From a virus: a DNA stretch of 64,000 nt. The notes under the pieces were generated by a model. That model had not been told where the DNA came from. It saw only the letters and a program-made list of their open reading frames with translations, and ran no database searches. The position numbers and the translations under genes were made by a program. Positions 35,891 through 43,714 of the stretch are shown here, in pieces. Within the stretch, counting starts at the first letter, position 1; every line of letters starts with the position of its first letter. The DNA lies in the IMG/VR virus record IMGVR_UViG_3300028840_004184, positions 106,411-170,410 of that record. One strand, written 5' to 3'.

Positions 35891-38200
35891 TCATCCTTTT
35901 AGTACTGCTAGTGTTCTTAATTTAACCACAGGTTCTACTAGATCTTTTTGTGCCTCCATAACTTCATCGATATTTTTATATGCCTGTGGTGCTTCACTTA
36001 AGTCATATCTTGTGCCAGGCAATGTAGCACTTCTTTTTATTCTTCCTCTGCTTCTTTTAAAGCCGTCCCATACAATACCATCCATTGCTGTATCACATTC
36101 CTCTTTACTGAATGTGGCTGATGCCTGGGTTCTACTCATAGTTCTCCCTGCTCCGTGAGAACATGATTTAAAAGACTGTTCGTTACCAAGTCCCTTAACA
36201 ATATAAGAAAAACTTCCCATTGCACCAGGAATTATACCAAATTGTCCTAGTTTGGCAGAAGTAGCACCTTTACGGTGAATCCAAAGATTTTTACCAAAGT
36301 GATTTTCTATGGTTGCATAGTTATGATGTATGTTTACTTCCATACCAAATTTAACATCGTTGAATATTTCAGCTATACTTGTTTTGACAACTTGCATCAT
36401 ACGCGTTCTGTTTTCCTCAGCATAAGCCAATGCAAAATTCATATCATAAATATAGTGAACACCCCAAACACTATCCGTCGGTAAAAAAGCTAAGTCGTTA
36501 CATGGTAAAACAGAATGCCATTGTTTGTTTAATTCTTTTGCAGTATCATTCCAGTGCTTAGCTATTTGATAACCTAGATTCCTCGACCCAGAATGCAACA
36601 TAATCCACACAAACCCATCATCACCTGCCTGTATTTCAATAAAATGATTACCACCACCCAGTGTGCCAAGGTTCCGTTTTGCTAATTCCCACATTTTTTC
36701 ATTATACCATCCGCCCATTATCGGTGGTGCTTCTGGGGTCTGGCTATAGCCATGCGATTTTTTGAATGTGTCCATACCTGTCCATTCTTGTGGATGAGCA
36801 TGAGCATGACCTTCTCCCATAGGAACACGCAATTTAATTTTATTAATAATTTCACGCAATTGTTGTTTTTTAATAGATGTTAATGTGGTTCTGACTGCAC
36901 ACATGCCGCAACCTATGTCTACTCCAACGGCATTTGGAATTACAGCATTGTGACAAGCGATCACACCACCTATAGGCATGCCGTATCCTTGATGACAGTT
37001 CCCGGTGACAAAAGTTAAACCATTTTGCCTTGCTATAAAAAAACCAGAATCACATGATAAACATACTACGTTATCACTATAGTCTATTTGGTTTTTAACC
37101 AATATGCTGTTATGAATACCATTGCCGGATTCTATGACATTATTTTTATCAATAGATGATAAATAATGCATCTTGATATTTTGATATCCTTCGCTTAATC
37201 TAGTATTGTCGTTAGCAATACCAGTATGTATAGCTATCAGTGATGATATAAAATTAACATCACTTGTTCTTTTCGAATTATATCTTTTAGCACCGGTTTT
37301 TTGATAGTTAAGCCAGTCACCGTCCACCTTTAATATTTCTTCTAATAATATTGTAGCTTGATTATCCGATAGGCTTGTGATAAAATCTACCGGATATTCT
37401 TTATTTACACCAATATACTCAATGATTTTTGCACTATATTTAGTGTGTATTTCTATAGATGTTTGTTGATTATCTATTCTTATGTTATATGTATAACCTA
37501 ATGATGTTAATAATTGTATTATCCTATTTATCTTACGTTCCTTTGTTAAACCAAACCTAATAATAATACTGCTGAAGGTTCCATCTGGTTTTTTATTATT
37601 TTTCTTTAGATTGCCATCACCCACAACCCAGGCGATTAGACATAATAGTTCATACTGTATATCAAGATAAGGCTTGTTTGTGTCTGTTTTACTTTTTTTA
37701 ATACCATTGCCACTCCATATATAATGTGATATAAATGTTTTGTCTGGTATATCTAATACTCTAGTATCATAGTGTTTGCCATTATATGGCTTATATGTCA
37801 TTCTATGATTTTCTGTAACAACAATATTCTTATCTAGAAACGTAGATATAAATTCAAATACTTTTTCGTCTTTTCTTAGCGGACGATTGATAATAGCTGT
37901 TGGGTGCATAAAATATATCTTACCATCATCTGGGTCATAGTTAGCTACCTTGTCGTCATATGACAATTCACTGATTAATTTAAAACCACAAGATGTTAAA
38001 ACTTCTGTATTATTAGATAAACAATCTGCCATTAATGCAACATGATTTCTAATCACCGGATGATGTGCTAAATTCTTAGCCTGCTCAAGTGCTCCATCTT
38101 CCAAATCTTTACACCATGACTTGATATTTATATTGCTATTTTTACCACCATCTATGAAACGCATTGATACTTTTTCCCATTGAAGCATCGGTGCGGCCAT
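35891..38200 (-). CDS. rtcB: RtcB-type RNA ligase interrupted by an intein
   Basis: Extein parts (residues 1-59 and 402-769, 427 residues after splicing) match RtcB: CHQGYGMPIGG, ACHNAVIPNAVGVDIGCGM, GTLGGGNHFIE, LHSGSRNLG, HRKGATSA and GSFSYIVKG. RtcB joins 2',3'-cyclic phosphate (or 3'-P) to 5'-OH RNA ends with GTP and Mn. The intein (residues 60-401) sits directly before the metal-binding Cys of CHQGYG, the strongest place to block activity before splicing. Reseals cleaved tRNA or mRNA; in this phage likely counters anticodon nucleases. Confidence 0.93.
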   Translation of the reverse strand: MAAPMLQWEKVSMRFIDGGKNSNINIKSWCKDLEDGALEQAKNLAHHPVIRNHVALMADCLSNNTEVLTSCGFKLISELSYDDKVANYDPDDGKIYFMHPTAIINRPLRKDEKVFEFISTFLDKNIVVTENHRMTYKPYNGKHYDTRVLDIPDKTFISHYIWSGNGIKKSKTDTNKPYLDIQYELLCLIAWVVGDGNLKKNNKKPDGTFSSIIIRFGLTKERKINRIIQLLTSLGYTYNIRIDNQQTSIEIHTKYSAKIIEYIGVNKEYPVDFITSLSDNQATILLEEILKVDGDWLNYQKTGAKRYNSKRTSDVNFISSLIAIHTGIANDNTRLSEGYQNIKMHYLSSIDKNNVIESGNGIHNSILVKNQIDYSDNVVCLSCDSGFFIARQNGLTFVTGNCHQGYGMPIGGVIACHNAVIPNAVGVDIGCGMCAVRTTLTSIKKQQLREIINKIKLRVPMGEGHAHAHPQEWTGMDTFKKSHGYSQTPEAPPIMGGWYNEKMWELAKRNLGTLGGGNHFIEIQAGDDGFVWIMLHSGSRNLGYQIAKHWNDTAKELNKQWHSVLPCNDLAFLPTDSVWGVHYIYDMNFALAYAEENRTRMMQVVKTSIAEIFNDVKFGMEVNIHHNYATIENHFGKNLWIHRKGATSAKLGQFGIIPGAMGSFSYIVKGLGNEQSFKSCSHGAGRTMSRTQASATFSKEECDTAMDGIVWDGFKRSRGRIKRSATLPGTRYDLSEAPQAYKNIDEVMEAQKDLVEPVVKLRTLAVLKG
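36998..38023 (-). mobile_element. intein with LAGLIDADG-type endonuclease in rtcB
   Basis: 342 residues from Cys60 to Asn401 of the precursor, followed by Cys402. Block A: CLSNNTEVLTSCGFKLISEL; block B: VTENHRM; end: SGFFIARQNGLTFVTGN. Two LAGLIDADG-like helices, LLCLIAWVVGDGN (residues 185-197) and LLEEILKVDGDWL (285-297), indicate a homing endonuclease. The penultimate residue is Gly rather than His, as in some other inteins ending in TGN. Confidence 0.88.
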
Positions 38201-38224
38201 AACGACCGCACCGATTTAGTTATA

Positions 38225-38569
38225 CTACACTTCTCTTGAAGGAGCAGGCGGAGGTGGAGGAGGTGGATTGAATCCTGGTCCTGGTTGTCCGACAGGTACA
38301 ACTGGTGTCCCAGGAGGAGGTGAAAAGATAGCTCCTTTGTCCTGCATCTCCTTGACAAACCTCGCGTGTTCTTGCTGCTTGCTTTTCCCGTTGTCGGCAA
38401 TTCCCTGGCCGAGAATTTGTACACCAAACAAACCGGCGGTAGTCGGGATTAACATCATTAATGCTTCAGGCTTTGGAAAAAATACGCCGAAAAGCAAATA
38501 TTCAATGATAATTAGCCCCACACCGATAGCAGCCGACTGAAACTTTTTACTTCCAAACAAATCTGACAT
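38225..38569 (-). CDS. small membrane protein with Pro-rich tail (114 aa), holin candidate
   Basis: Two hydrophobic segments at about residues 13-31 and 36-57, a short charged linker, then a C-terminal tail of about 35 residues dominated by Pro and Gly (with FNPPPPPPPAPS near the end). Two-helix membrane proteins of this size include holins, but no endolysin is seen nearby. Function inferred only. Confidence 0.45.
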   Translation of the reverse strand: MSDLFGSKKFQSAAIGVGLIIIEYLLFGVFFPKPEALMMLIPTTAGLFGVQILGQGIADNGKSKQQEHARFVKEMQDKGAIFSPPPGTPVVPVGQPGPGFNPPPPPPPAPSREV

Positions 38570-38596
38570 CTTTCTTACTCTCCTTAACGAAAAAAA

Positions 38597-38830
38597 TTAG
38601 TCGCCATTTCCATTTCTCGGATCACGCAACGGCACATAACGCACAGGTCTAGTAATTTCCCAGTATGCATCACAGGGACCGTCTTCTATCTGCCTTTTTT
38701 CCCAGACACGATAAACGTCATAGGCCGCCTTTTCCGAGGAAAACAACAGCGGTCCATTCATTGGGTCGAATATTACCCAGATCTCTCGCGGGATACGCAT
38801 GTCTTTTTGTGCTCTTTTTCCTTTCTTCAT
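38597..38830 (-). CDS. small hypothetical protein (77 aa)
   Basis: Start at 38830 for GAAAGG upstream; one base from the upstream stop. Basic N-terminus, with EIWVIFDPMNGPLLFSS and a C-terminal EITRPVRYVPL. No family recognised. Confidence 0.6.
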   Translation of the reverse strand: MKKGKRAQKDMRIPREIWVIFDPMNGPLLFSSEKAAYDVYRVWEKRQIEDGPCDAYWEITRPVRYVPLRDPRNGNGD

Positions 38831-38831
38831 A

Positions 38832-39635
38832 CTACCTTTCTCCAAATTGATAAATAAACTGACGGAATATTTTATTAAGCTGTTTTGTTTGAGTTTTAAG
38901 ATCTGGTTTGCCTGAGTGTATAGTTTTGAAATCTATTTTATCAAGACGAGCCATTTCATTATCGATAAAAGCGTGTATATTATTTATCCTACGCCCTATA
39001 GATAATTCCTTTCCATTACGTTTATTCTCTACAAGTTGATCAATCGACTTACGGAGCCCGGCAGGCAAATCTATAGCATCCACCAAAGTTTCGAAATCGA
39101 CAGGTACAGTATTTGTACGATTATTTTCTATCCATTTACATGCAAGCATTGGGCGAAGGACATAAAAATATTTCTTAGTCCATACCTCGTCGCCTTTAAG
39201 ATATTCCCGGTAGTTGCCCTTTCCCATATTAAAGTAATGATAAATGCATGATACCGGCGAGTAAAACTCAGGTAGTATTTGCTTAAGAGCCGCTGATAGA
39301 TCCCACAAGCCTGGTCCCACTTTGTCAATATACACTATCGGTGAGTGGAGCCATTCTAAAAGAGGAGGATTAGATTTTCGAAATAATCGGAGTGCTTTGC
39401 TAAGTTCCCAACCAGCAAAATCTAGTGGTTCTTCCATTCGCTCAATAACGTCTTTTTTTTGTCGATCGATATCGATATACCATGATTCGTCATGAGCATA
39501 TATGAATCTCACGTCATAATCACTGTCTTTGGACTGGAAGCCCCAGGCACGCGAACCAGCTTCGCACGCAAACAAAATGCGGACACCTTTTTCTTGCTCT
39601 GTCTTTTTGAGCATATCCAAAATTTTATCACGCAA
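38832..39635 (-). CDS. YcgL-type nucleotidyltransferase (COG3541-like)
   Basis: The N-terminus has FACEAGSRAWGFQSKDSDYDVRFIY: GSRxWGFxSxDSDYDxR is the active-site signature of the YcgL family of polymerase-beta-type nucleotidyltransferases, with the two Asp as metal ligands. 267 residues fits. TTG start at 39635 behind AAGGAACTAGTG. Substrate unknown; the family is common in large phages. Has its own promoter (39671-39699). Confidence 0.85.
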   Translation of the reverse strand: MRDKILDMLKKTEQEKGVRILFACEAGSRAWGFQSKDSDYDVRFIYAHDESWYIDIDRQKKDVIERMEEPLDFAGWELSKALRLFRKSNPPLLEWLHSPIVYIDKVGPGLWDLSAALKQILPEFYSPVSCIYHYFNMGKGNYREYLKGDEVWTKKYFYVLRPMLACKWIENNRTNTVPVDFETLVDAIDLPAGLRKSIDQLVENKRNGKELSIGRRINNIHAFIDNEMARLDKIDFKTIHSGKPDLKTQTKQLNKIFRQFIYQFGER

Positions 39636-39670
39636 TTCACTAGTTCCTTAAATAATTGGTATATGAAATC

Positions 39671-39699
39671 ATTCTATCATATCAAAATTAGAATGTCAA
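39671..39699 (-). promoter_or_regulatory. sigma70-like promoter for 38832-39635 and following genes
   Basis: Minus strand: TTGACA (39694-39699), 17-bp spacer, TAGAAT (39671-39676). Lies between the 3' end of tRNA-Gln and the start at 39635. Confidence 0.75.
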
Positions 39700-39719
39700 G
39701 CTGTTTTTGAAATAATTTT

Positions 39720-39796
39720 TGGCACGGGGAGCAGGATTCGAACCTGCATTATTCAGCTTCAAAAGCTGATAGGTTAGCCAATTACCTCATCCCCGC
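39720..39796 (-). tRNA. tRNA-Gln (anticodon TTG)
   Basis: 77 nt including encoded CCA. Acceptor GCGGGGA with TCCCCGT (first pair G-U), T-arm GCAGG-TTCGAAT-CCTGC, anticodon stem TCAGC/GCTGA with loop TTTTGAA, anticodon TTG. Confidence 0.93.
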
Positions 39797-39799
39797 TTT

Positions 39800-40195
39800 A
39801 TCCATTTGCGTATTGTGTTGCTACTTACGCCATATTTGGTTGCTGTTTTTTCATAATTGGTTGCTTTGATTTCTTCTGTCAATACCTCGATCGATGGTCT
39901 TTGTGTCTTTCTTCTTGATTTATCAAAGCATGTTTTACATAATCCTGTTAATCAGTATTTCATTTAATGGTCTTGGTTTACCTATTTTTTCAGTACGTTT
40001 TTTATTAGCCCTTTTTCTAAGTTCAGAGATGTCTATGTTGTCGTAATTGACCCTATTTATAAAAGTGCGGAAATTTCCACCCTTATTTAATAGGCCAAAA
40101 TGTTTCAAAACATCACTTATAGTATCAGAGACAGATATAATTTCAATAAGGCGATCTCTTGGTATCTTCCATATGATACTTCTTCGTTTACGCAT
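39800..40195 (-). pseudogene. degenerate HNH-type homing endonuclease between tRNA genes
   Basis: An ATG at 40195 opens 86 codons resembling the N-terminal part of phage HNH endonucleases (IWKIPRDRLIEIISVSDTIS...LKHFGLLNKGGNFRTF). The frame stops at 39935. Shifted by one base, the sequence continues as CKTCFDKSRRK...TEEIKATNYEKTATKYGVSSNTIRKWIK, the C-terminal zinc/HTH part of such enzymes. The HNH core between them is missing. So it is an inactive remnant with a deletion and frameshift, lodged between tRNA-Gln and tRNA-Phe. Confidence 0.7.
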
Positions 40196-40266
40196 ACATA
40201 ACCCTTTTATTATGAAGCAAAAAAAATTATACTGTGCAGTAGAATTCTACTGAGCAGTGGAATAAT

Positions 40267-40340
40267 TGGTGGGCGGAGAAGGAATCGAACCTCCGTGGGT
40301 AGGTCTTCAGCCTACAGCCTTACCACTAGGCTATCCGCCC
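40267..40340 (-). tRNA. tRNA-Phe (anticodon GAA)
   Basis: 74 nt including encoded CCA. Acceptor GGGCGGA/TCCGCCC, anticodon stem GTAGG/CCTAC with loop CTGAAGA, T-loop TTCGATT. Confidence 0.95.
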
Positions 40341-40342
40341 AT

Positions 40343-40418
40343 TGGTGGACCGTGTAGGACTTGAACCTACCACCTACCGCTTAAAAGGCGGTTGCTCTAC
40401 CTGATGAGCTAACGGTCC
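40343..40418 (-). tRNA. tRNA-Lys (anticodon TTT)
   Basis: 76 nt including encoded CCA. Acceptor GGACCGT/ACGGTCC, anticodon stem ACCGC/GCGGT with loop CTTTTAA. Only two bases separate it from tRNA-Phe. Confidence 0.95.
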
Positions 40419-40473
40419 AGGTAGTTAAATTTTCGCCTATATTTCTTCATTATGTAGCCTCTTTTTTGAGTTT

Positions 40474-40547
40474 TGGAGGCTCTGGGAGGAATCAAACCTC
40501 CGTACAGCGGTTAACAGCCGCACGCTAAGTCACTCAGCTACAGAGCC
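40474..40547 (-). tRNA. tRNA-Asn (anticodon GTT)
   Basis: 74 nt including encoded CCA. Acceptor GGCTCTG/CAGAGCC, anticodon loop CTGTTAA. The T-loop reads TTTGATT rather than the usual TTCRANY, a small deviation. Confidence 0.92.
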
Positions 40548-40554
40548 TTGTGTT

Positions 40555-40631
40555 TGGTAGCCCCACCAGGACTCTAACCTGGAACTTACGGTTTAGAAGA
40601 CCGTTACTCTATACGGTTGAGTTATGGGGCT
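40555..40631 (-). tRNA. tRNA-Arg (anticodon TCT)
   Basis: 77 nt including encoded CCA. Acceptor AGCCCCA/TGGGGCT, anticodon stem ACGGT/ACCGT with loop CTTCTAA. It reads AGA codons, which are frequent in this genome. Confidence 0.93.
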
Positions 40632-40637
40632 TTAGAA

Positions 40638-41087
40638 TTATTTTTTCGGAAAAACAGCACATATACCATCTAGATGATCTATCTCGTGCTGAATTATTCT
40701 AGCAATGTTTTTGTCATCGAACCAGGCAGTATGACATTCAAAGTTTTGATCATAGTATTTAACACTAACTTTGGGATATCTTTTAACAAAAGAATGTGTG
40801 CCTGGTAAACTTAGGCACCCCTCATGAGACCTAAAAGTGTTGCCGTCTCTGTCAATGATCTCTGGATTAATCAGAACTAATTCGCTCTTTCTCTTTGGTG
40901 GTCTTGGATTTATAACGCACAGCCTTACTAACCACCCCACTTGTGGTGCAGCCAAACCGACTCCACCATAGGCGTAAGTTAAATTAAATATTTGTCGAAT
41001 TTTTTCTTCCAGATTCGTAACCTGGTTTTTCTCAAGTAGTTCTGCTTTTTTGAAGAGGTCTTGATGCGGATAAAGTAAAATTTGCAT
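40638..41087 (-). CDS. def: peptide deformylase
   Basis: The three signature motifs are intact: GVGLAAPQ (42-49), EGCLS (89-93) and HEIDH (134-138), giving the Cys and two His that bind the catalytic metal and the general base Glu. It removes the formyl group from nascent N-terminal Met. 149 residues, shorter than most bacterial enzymes, as is usual for phage versions. Cotranscribed with the tRNAs on the minus strand. Confidence 0.95.
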   Translation of the reverse strand: MQILLYPHQDLFKKAELLEKNQVTNLEEKIRQIFNLTYAYGGVGLAAPQVGWLVRLCVINPRPPKRKSELVLINPEIIDRDGNTFRSHEGCLSLPGTHSFVKRYPKVSVKYYDQNFECHTAWFDDKNIARIIQHEIDHLDGICAVFPKK

Positions 41088-41255
41088 ATTTGTGTCCTTT
41101 TCAGTTATATCAGCTAAAATGATTTATTTGAACATTATTTTTTTTAAAAAAATTTTATGCTATAAAATTATGCTGATCCTATGCTTGTGTGTACCATTTA
41201 ATACGTAAAATATTTTTTACTTGACTTTTGGGTATTTTCTGGTATCACTATAATA
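41088..41255. other. divergent gap, left part
   Basis: AT-rich. A TTGACT at 41221 and a TATAAT at 41249 occur, but the spacer is 22 bp, too long for a normal sigma70 promoter. No open frame with a ribosome site. Confidence 0.4.
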
Positions 41256-41393
41256 GCCGCCGTGAGGCGGCCTAGGCTTAGCCATCGGCCAAGCCGTTAA
41301 GTCTAGATGTGCTCTTAACAAAAACTTCTCCATAACCTAAAAATATAGGGGGTAAAAAGAGCACATCAAAGTCTAGAAACCTAATCTAGGTTT
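41256..41393. other. hairpin-rich noncoding region between the divergent blocks
   Basis: Four stem-loops in 138 bp: GCCGCC-GTGA-GGCGGC (41256-41271); GGCTTAGCC-ATC-GGCCAAGCC (41275-41295, one mismatch); GATGTGCTCTT (41306-41316) with AAGAGCACATC (41357-41367); and AAACCTA-ATC-TAGGTTT (41376-41392). GTCTAGA flanks the long stem on both sides (41301, 41371). It may be a structured RNA, an origin or a packaging site; none can be proved here. Confidence 0.5.
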
Positions 41394-41458
41394 ATCAACT
41401 ATTATATCAAAGATTTTCCAAAAGTCAACAAAAAAAGTGAAATAATTTTATAAATTAC

Positions 41459-41486
41459 TTGACTTTACGTATTATTATGATATAAT
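41459..41486 (+). promoter_or_regulatory. sigma70-like promoter upstream of the late block
   Basis: TTGACT at 41459-41464, 16-bp spacer, TATAAT at 41481-41486. It would produce a 125-base leader before the gene at 41618, running through late motif copy 1. Confidence 0.75.
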
Positions 41487-41565
41487 ACTATTGTTGACAG
41501 AGGGAAAGAACATATCGTTGATACACACATCTTAAATCTTCGTTTTATAATTCTGTCTTTTATTT

Positions 41566-41575
41566 TTAGTGTATA
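41566..41575 (+). promoter_or_regulatory. late motif TTAGTGTATA, copy 1
   Basis: TTAGTGTATA 43 bases before the ATG at 41618. First of six copies, all in gaps of the late block and in the coding direction. Confidence 0.6.
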
Positions 41576-41617
41576 TTTAATTTGGATATATACATTTTTA
41601 TTTTTTGAGGTAGGATT

Positions 41618-41908
41618 ATGTCTGAGCAAAATGAACCTAGGTATAAGGTTATAATGATTCCTGAAGATAATGTCACGCAGATGTCGGAAACAAAGTTCGA
41701 ACCTGGCAAGGGCGAAACTTTGGTTTTTGTTAAAATAGTGGCCATGAATCAGCCGTGTATTAAAAGCAGGAACCATGATATCCCGAGTGCTTTCGCTGAT
41801 AAGGGGCATTTGGTATTTGGCGAGGTTGATGAGGTTCGTAGATTTTTGGTTGATATGCTAAATGAGACAATGGATCAGGCGAAGAAAGATGCCGAACTAA
41901 ATCCATAA
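41618..41908 (+). CDS. hypothetical protein, first gene of the late block (96 aa)
   Basis: ATG at 41618 behind GAGGTAGGATT. Acidic, mixed alpha/beta. Preceded by both a sigma70-like promoter and the late motif, so it may be expressed in more than one phase. No family recognised. Confidence 0.65.
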   Translation: MSEQNEPRYKVIMIPEDNVTQMSETKFEPGKGETLVFVKIVAMNQPCIKSRNHDIPSAFADKGHLVFGEVDEVRRFLVDMLNETMDQAKKDAELNP

Positions 41909-41917
41909 GGAGGAAGG

Positions 41918-42112
41918 ATGGAGCCTAATAGGAGTTACGCACAACCTAGTCCGGAGGCAAAAGAGTTTGATAATGTCGAGGACAGATCAAATGCTTCCGA
42001 AGCAGACACGAAGAAAAGGCGTGCTAAGGCCATGGCCGATCACGAAGTCCAGGTTAACGATGAGGACCGTAAGCCGTTGATTACTTCGCGTGATGAGGTG
42101 GAGGACGGGTAA
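41918..42112 (+). CDS. small acidic disordered-looking protein (64 aa)
   Basis: ATG at 41918 behind AAGGAGGAAGG. Rich in Glu, Asp, Lys and Ser with no hydrophobic core; probably unstructured. Its stop is directly followed by the TTG start of the sigma-like gene. Function unknown. Confidence 0.6.
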   Translation: MEPNRSYAQPSPEAKEFDNVEDRSNASEADTKKRRAKAMADHEVQVNDEDRKPLITSRDEVEDG

Positions 42113-42733
42113 TTGGTTAACGGTAGTGGTATTGCTGCCTGGCGTAGTAGTGAAGGTTTGTATAGTCAGACTAGTGGTGTTATAGATAATATTATACATC
42201 ATTATCTTATTATACAAAGAATAACAATTCCAGACATGGATGCTGAGGATATTGCACAAGAAATACGATTTAAGTGTATACAAGCCCTTCTATCACCCAA
42301 GTTTGACCCAGATAAAGTTGGGACATCTCCGTATAGTTTTTTACATCGTGTTATTCATAATCATGTTTATAATCTCAAGAGGGGTGTATGGACTGTAAAC
42401 AACCCACCGTGTGTCAGGTGTGAGTATTGGGATAAAGATGTTAGAAAATGCTTGGCACAAGTTAATCATTGTGATAAAATGTTAGCTTATCAAGATGATA
42501 TGCAGAAGAAGGCCGCGTTACGCACTCCTGTTGGGTTTGAGAAGGATTATGTGGAAAATCAAGCCTTCGAGGTTAGTTCTATAGATGACTATATTCTAGA
42601 TGACCATGTTATTAGTAGATTGCCCGAGAATCTACGCAGCTTTTATATTGATTTAAAAAAGGGGCTTGATATACCTCATCTTATACGTAAAGAATTGCGT
42701 CGTCGTATTATGAGAATTATTAAGGAGGATTAA
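42113..42733 (+). CDS. sigma-70-like transcription factor with zinc insertion
   Basis: TTG start at 42113 behind GGAGGACGGG. Residues about 43-90 read DAEDIAQEIRFKCIQALL...YSFLHRVIHNHVYNLKRG, a region-2-like helix pair of sigma-70 proteins (core binding and -10 recognition). It is followed by a Cys cluster (CVRCEYWDKDVRKC...HC) that may bind zinc, and a C-terminal basic helix (LRSFYIDLKKGLDIPHLI...RRIM) in the place of region 4. Phage-encoded sigma-like proteins direct late transcription; the six TTAGTGTATA sites are natural candidates for its targets. Confidence 0.65.
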   Translation: MVNGSGIAAWRSSEGLYSQTSGVIDNIIHHYLIIQRITIPDMDAEDIAQEIRFKCIQALLSPKFDPDKVGTSPYSFLHRVIHNHVYNLKRGVWTVNNPPCVRCEYWDKDVRKCLAQVNHCDKMLAYQDDMQKKAALRTPVGFEKDYVENQAFEVSSIDDYILDDHVISRLPENLRSFYIDLKKGLDIPHLIRKELRRRIMRIIKED

Positions 42734-42735
42734 TA

Positions 42736-42915
42736 GTGTGTCTTGTGTATGAGGTTTTTGATTGTGGTCAGGGGGTACACTATAGTTTGATGGATGGTCG
42801 TTGTATTGAAGCTAGTCAGGACGTTGACACTTCTTATATCTATCACTGTTCTTGTAGTGAGTGTGAGATTTTGAGAGAGGAGATGCGTGAACAAAGTGGC
42901 ATCGAAGAGATTTGA
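42736..42915 (+). CDS. small Cys-rich protein (59 aa)
   Basis: GTG start at 42736 behind AAGGAGGATTAATA, TGA at 42913-42915. It carries CSCSEC near residue 38 and three further Cys, enough for a zinc site. It overlaps the next gene start by 29 bp. Confidence 0.6.
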   Translation: MCLVYEVFDCGQGVHYSLMDGRCIEASQDVDTSYIYHCSCSECEILREEMREQSGIEEI

Positions 42916-43711
42916 TCCAGAAAGAATCAGAGAGCTTTTTAATGAAGGCTTTGATGATAAAAGAATAGCATTACAACTTGGTCATAATGCTGTTAATGCC
43001 TGGCGAACGGTGCAGAGAATACGTATCAAAAATGGCTGGACTAGGAAGCGTGGTGTTAAAAAGAAGCCGTCGAATCCAGTTGATAATAGCTCATCTCCTG
43101 TGAATCAAAACATTAAAAAAACTGCTATCGCTGATTTTAGTCGCATGAATCCCGATGAGCGAGTTGATTTTTTACGTGAGCGTTTTAAAAAGAGTGCTAG
43201 ATTCAGTCGTTTTTCTAAGACGATGAGTGAGGACGAAATGGAGGTGTTTCAGGAGGAATACTTTAATATTATACGTGATATAGATGATGTTAGTCTGACA
43301 GAAGAGCAGGCCTTGTTTTTTGCAATATATGATTTGATATTAGCTATGCGTGCTCAGGTTCGTCGTCAGGAAGAGGAAGATATATTAGACAGGTGTAGAA
43401 GCGGCGAAATACCTCAGGTTGATCTACGCTATATTGTTACTATTGATGATAGGTGGGATAAGGAGTATAATAGTCATATTAAGTCTTATAAGGAATTTAT
43501 TGATAATCTTAAGTTGTCGCGTAAACAGCGTTTGGATAAACAGAAAAAAACGAAGAAAACAATTTTAGATTTTGTTGTAGAATTGGCTGATCACGACAAC
43601 CAGACTTCTGTAGCAGAAACTATTAGACAATTGGAAAAAGAAAGCGATGCTGAGTTGTCACGTCTAGTGGAGAACGATCTGTTATTGGGGTATTTTGAGG
43701 GAGCTAAGTAG
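42887..43711 (+). CDS. candidate small terminase subunit (274 aa)
   Basis: GTG start at 42887 behind GAGAGGAG. The N-terminal 50 residues look like a helix-turn-helix (PERIRELFNEGFDDKRIALQLG...AWRTVQRIR), followed by a basic linker and a long helical, coiled-coil-like part. A DNA-binding N-terminus plus oligomerising helices upstream of the large terminase is the layout of small terminase subunits. Three genes separate it from the usual neighbour, so the call is tentative. Confidence 0.4.
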   Translation: MNKVASKRFDPERIRELFNEGFDDKRIALQLGHNAVNAWRTVQRIRIKNGWTRKRGVKKKPSNPVDNSSSPVNQNIKKTAIADFSRMNPDERVDFLRERFKKSARFSRFSKTMSEDEMEVFQEEYFNIIRDIDDVSLTEEQALFFAIYDLILAMRAQVRRQEEEDILDRCRSGEIPQVDLRYIVTIDDRWDKEYNSHIKSYKEFIDNLKLSRKQRLDKQKKTKKTILDFVVELADHDNQTSVAETIRQLEKESDAELSRLVENDLLLGYFEGAK

Positions 43712-43714
43712 ATT

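Noticed and set aside
41221-41254. A second sigma70-like promoter before the late block
   Set aside because: TTGACT and TATAAT are 22 bp apart; every other promoter of the window has 16-17 bp. Kept only as part of the noncoding description.
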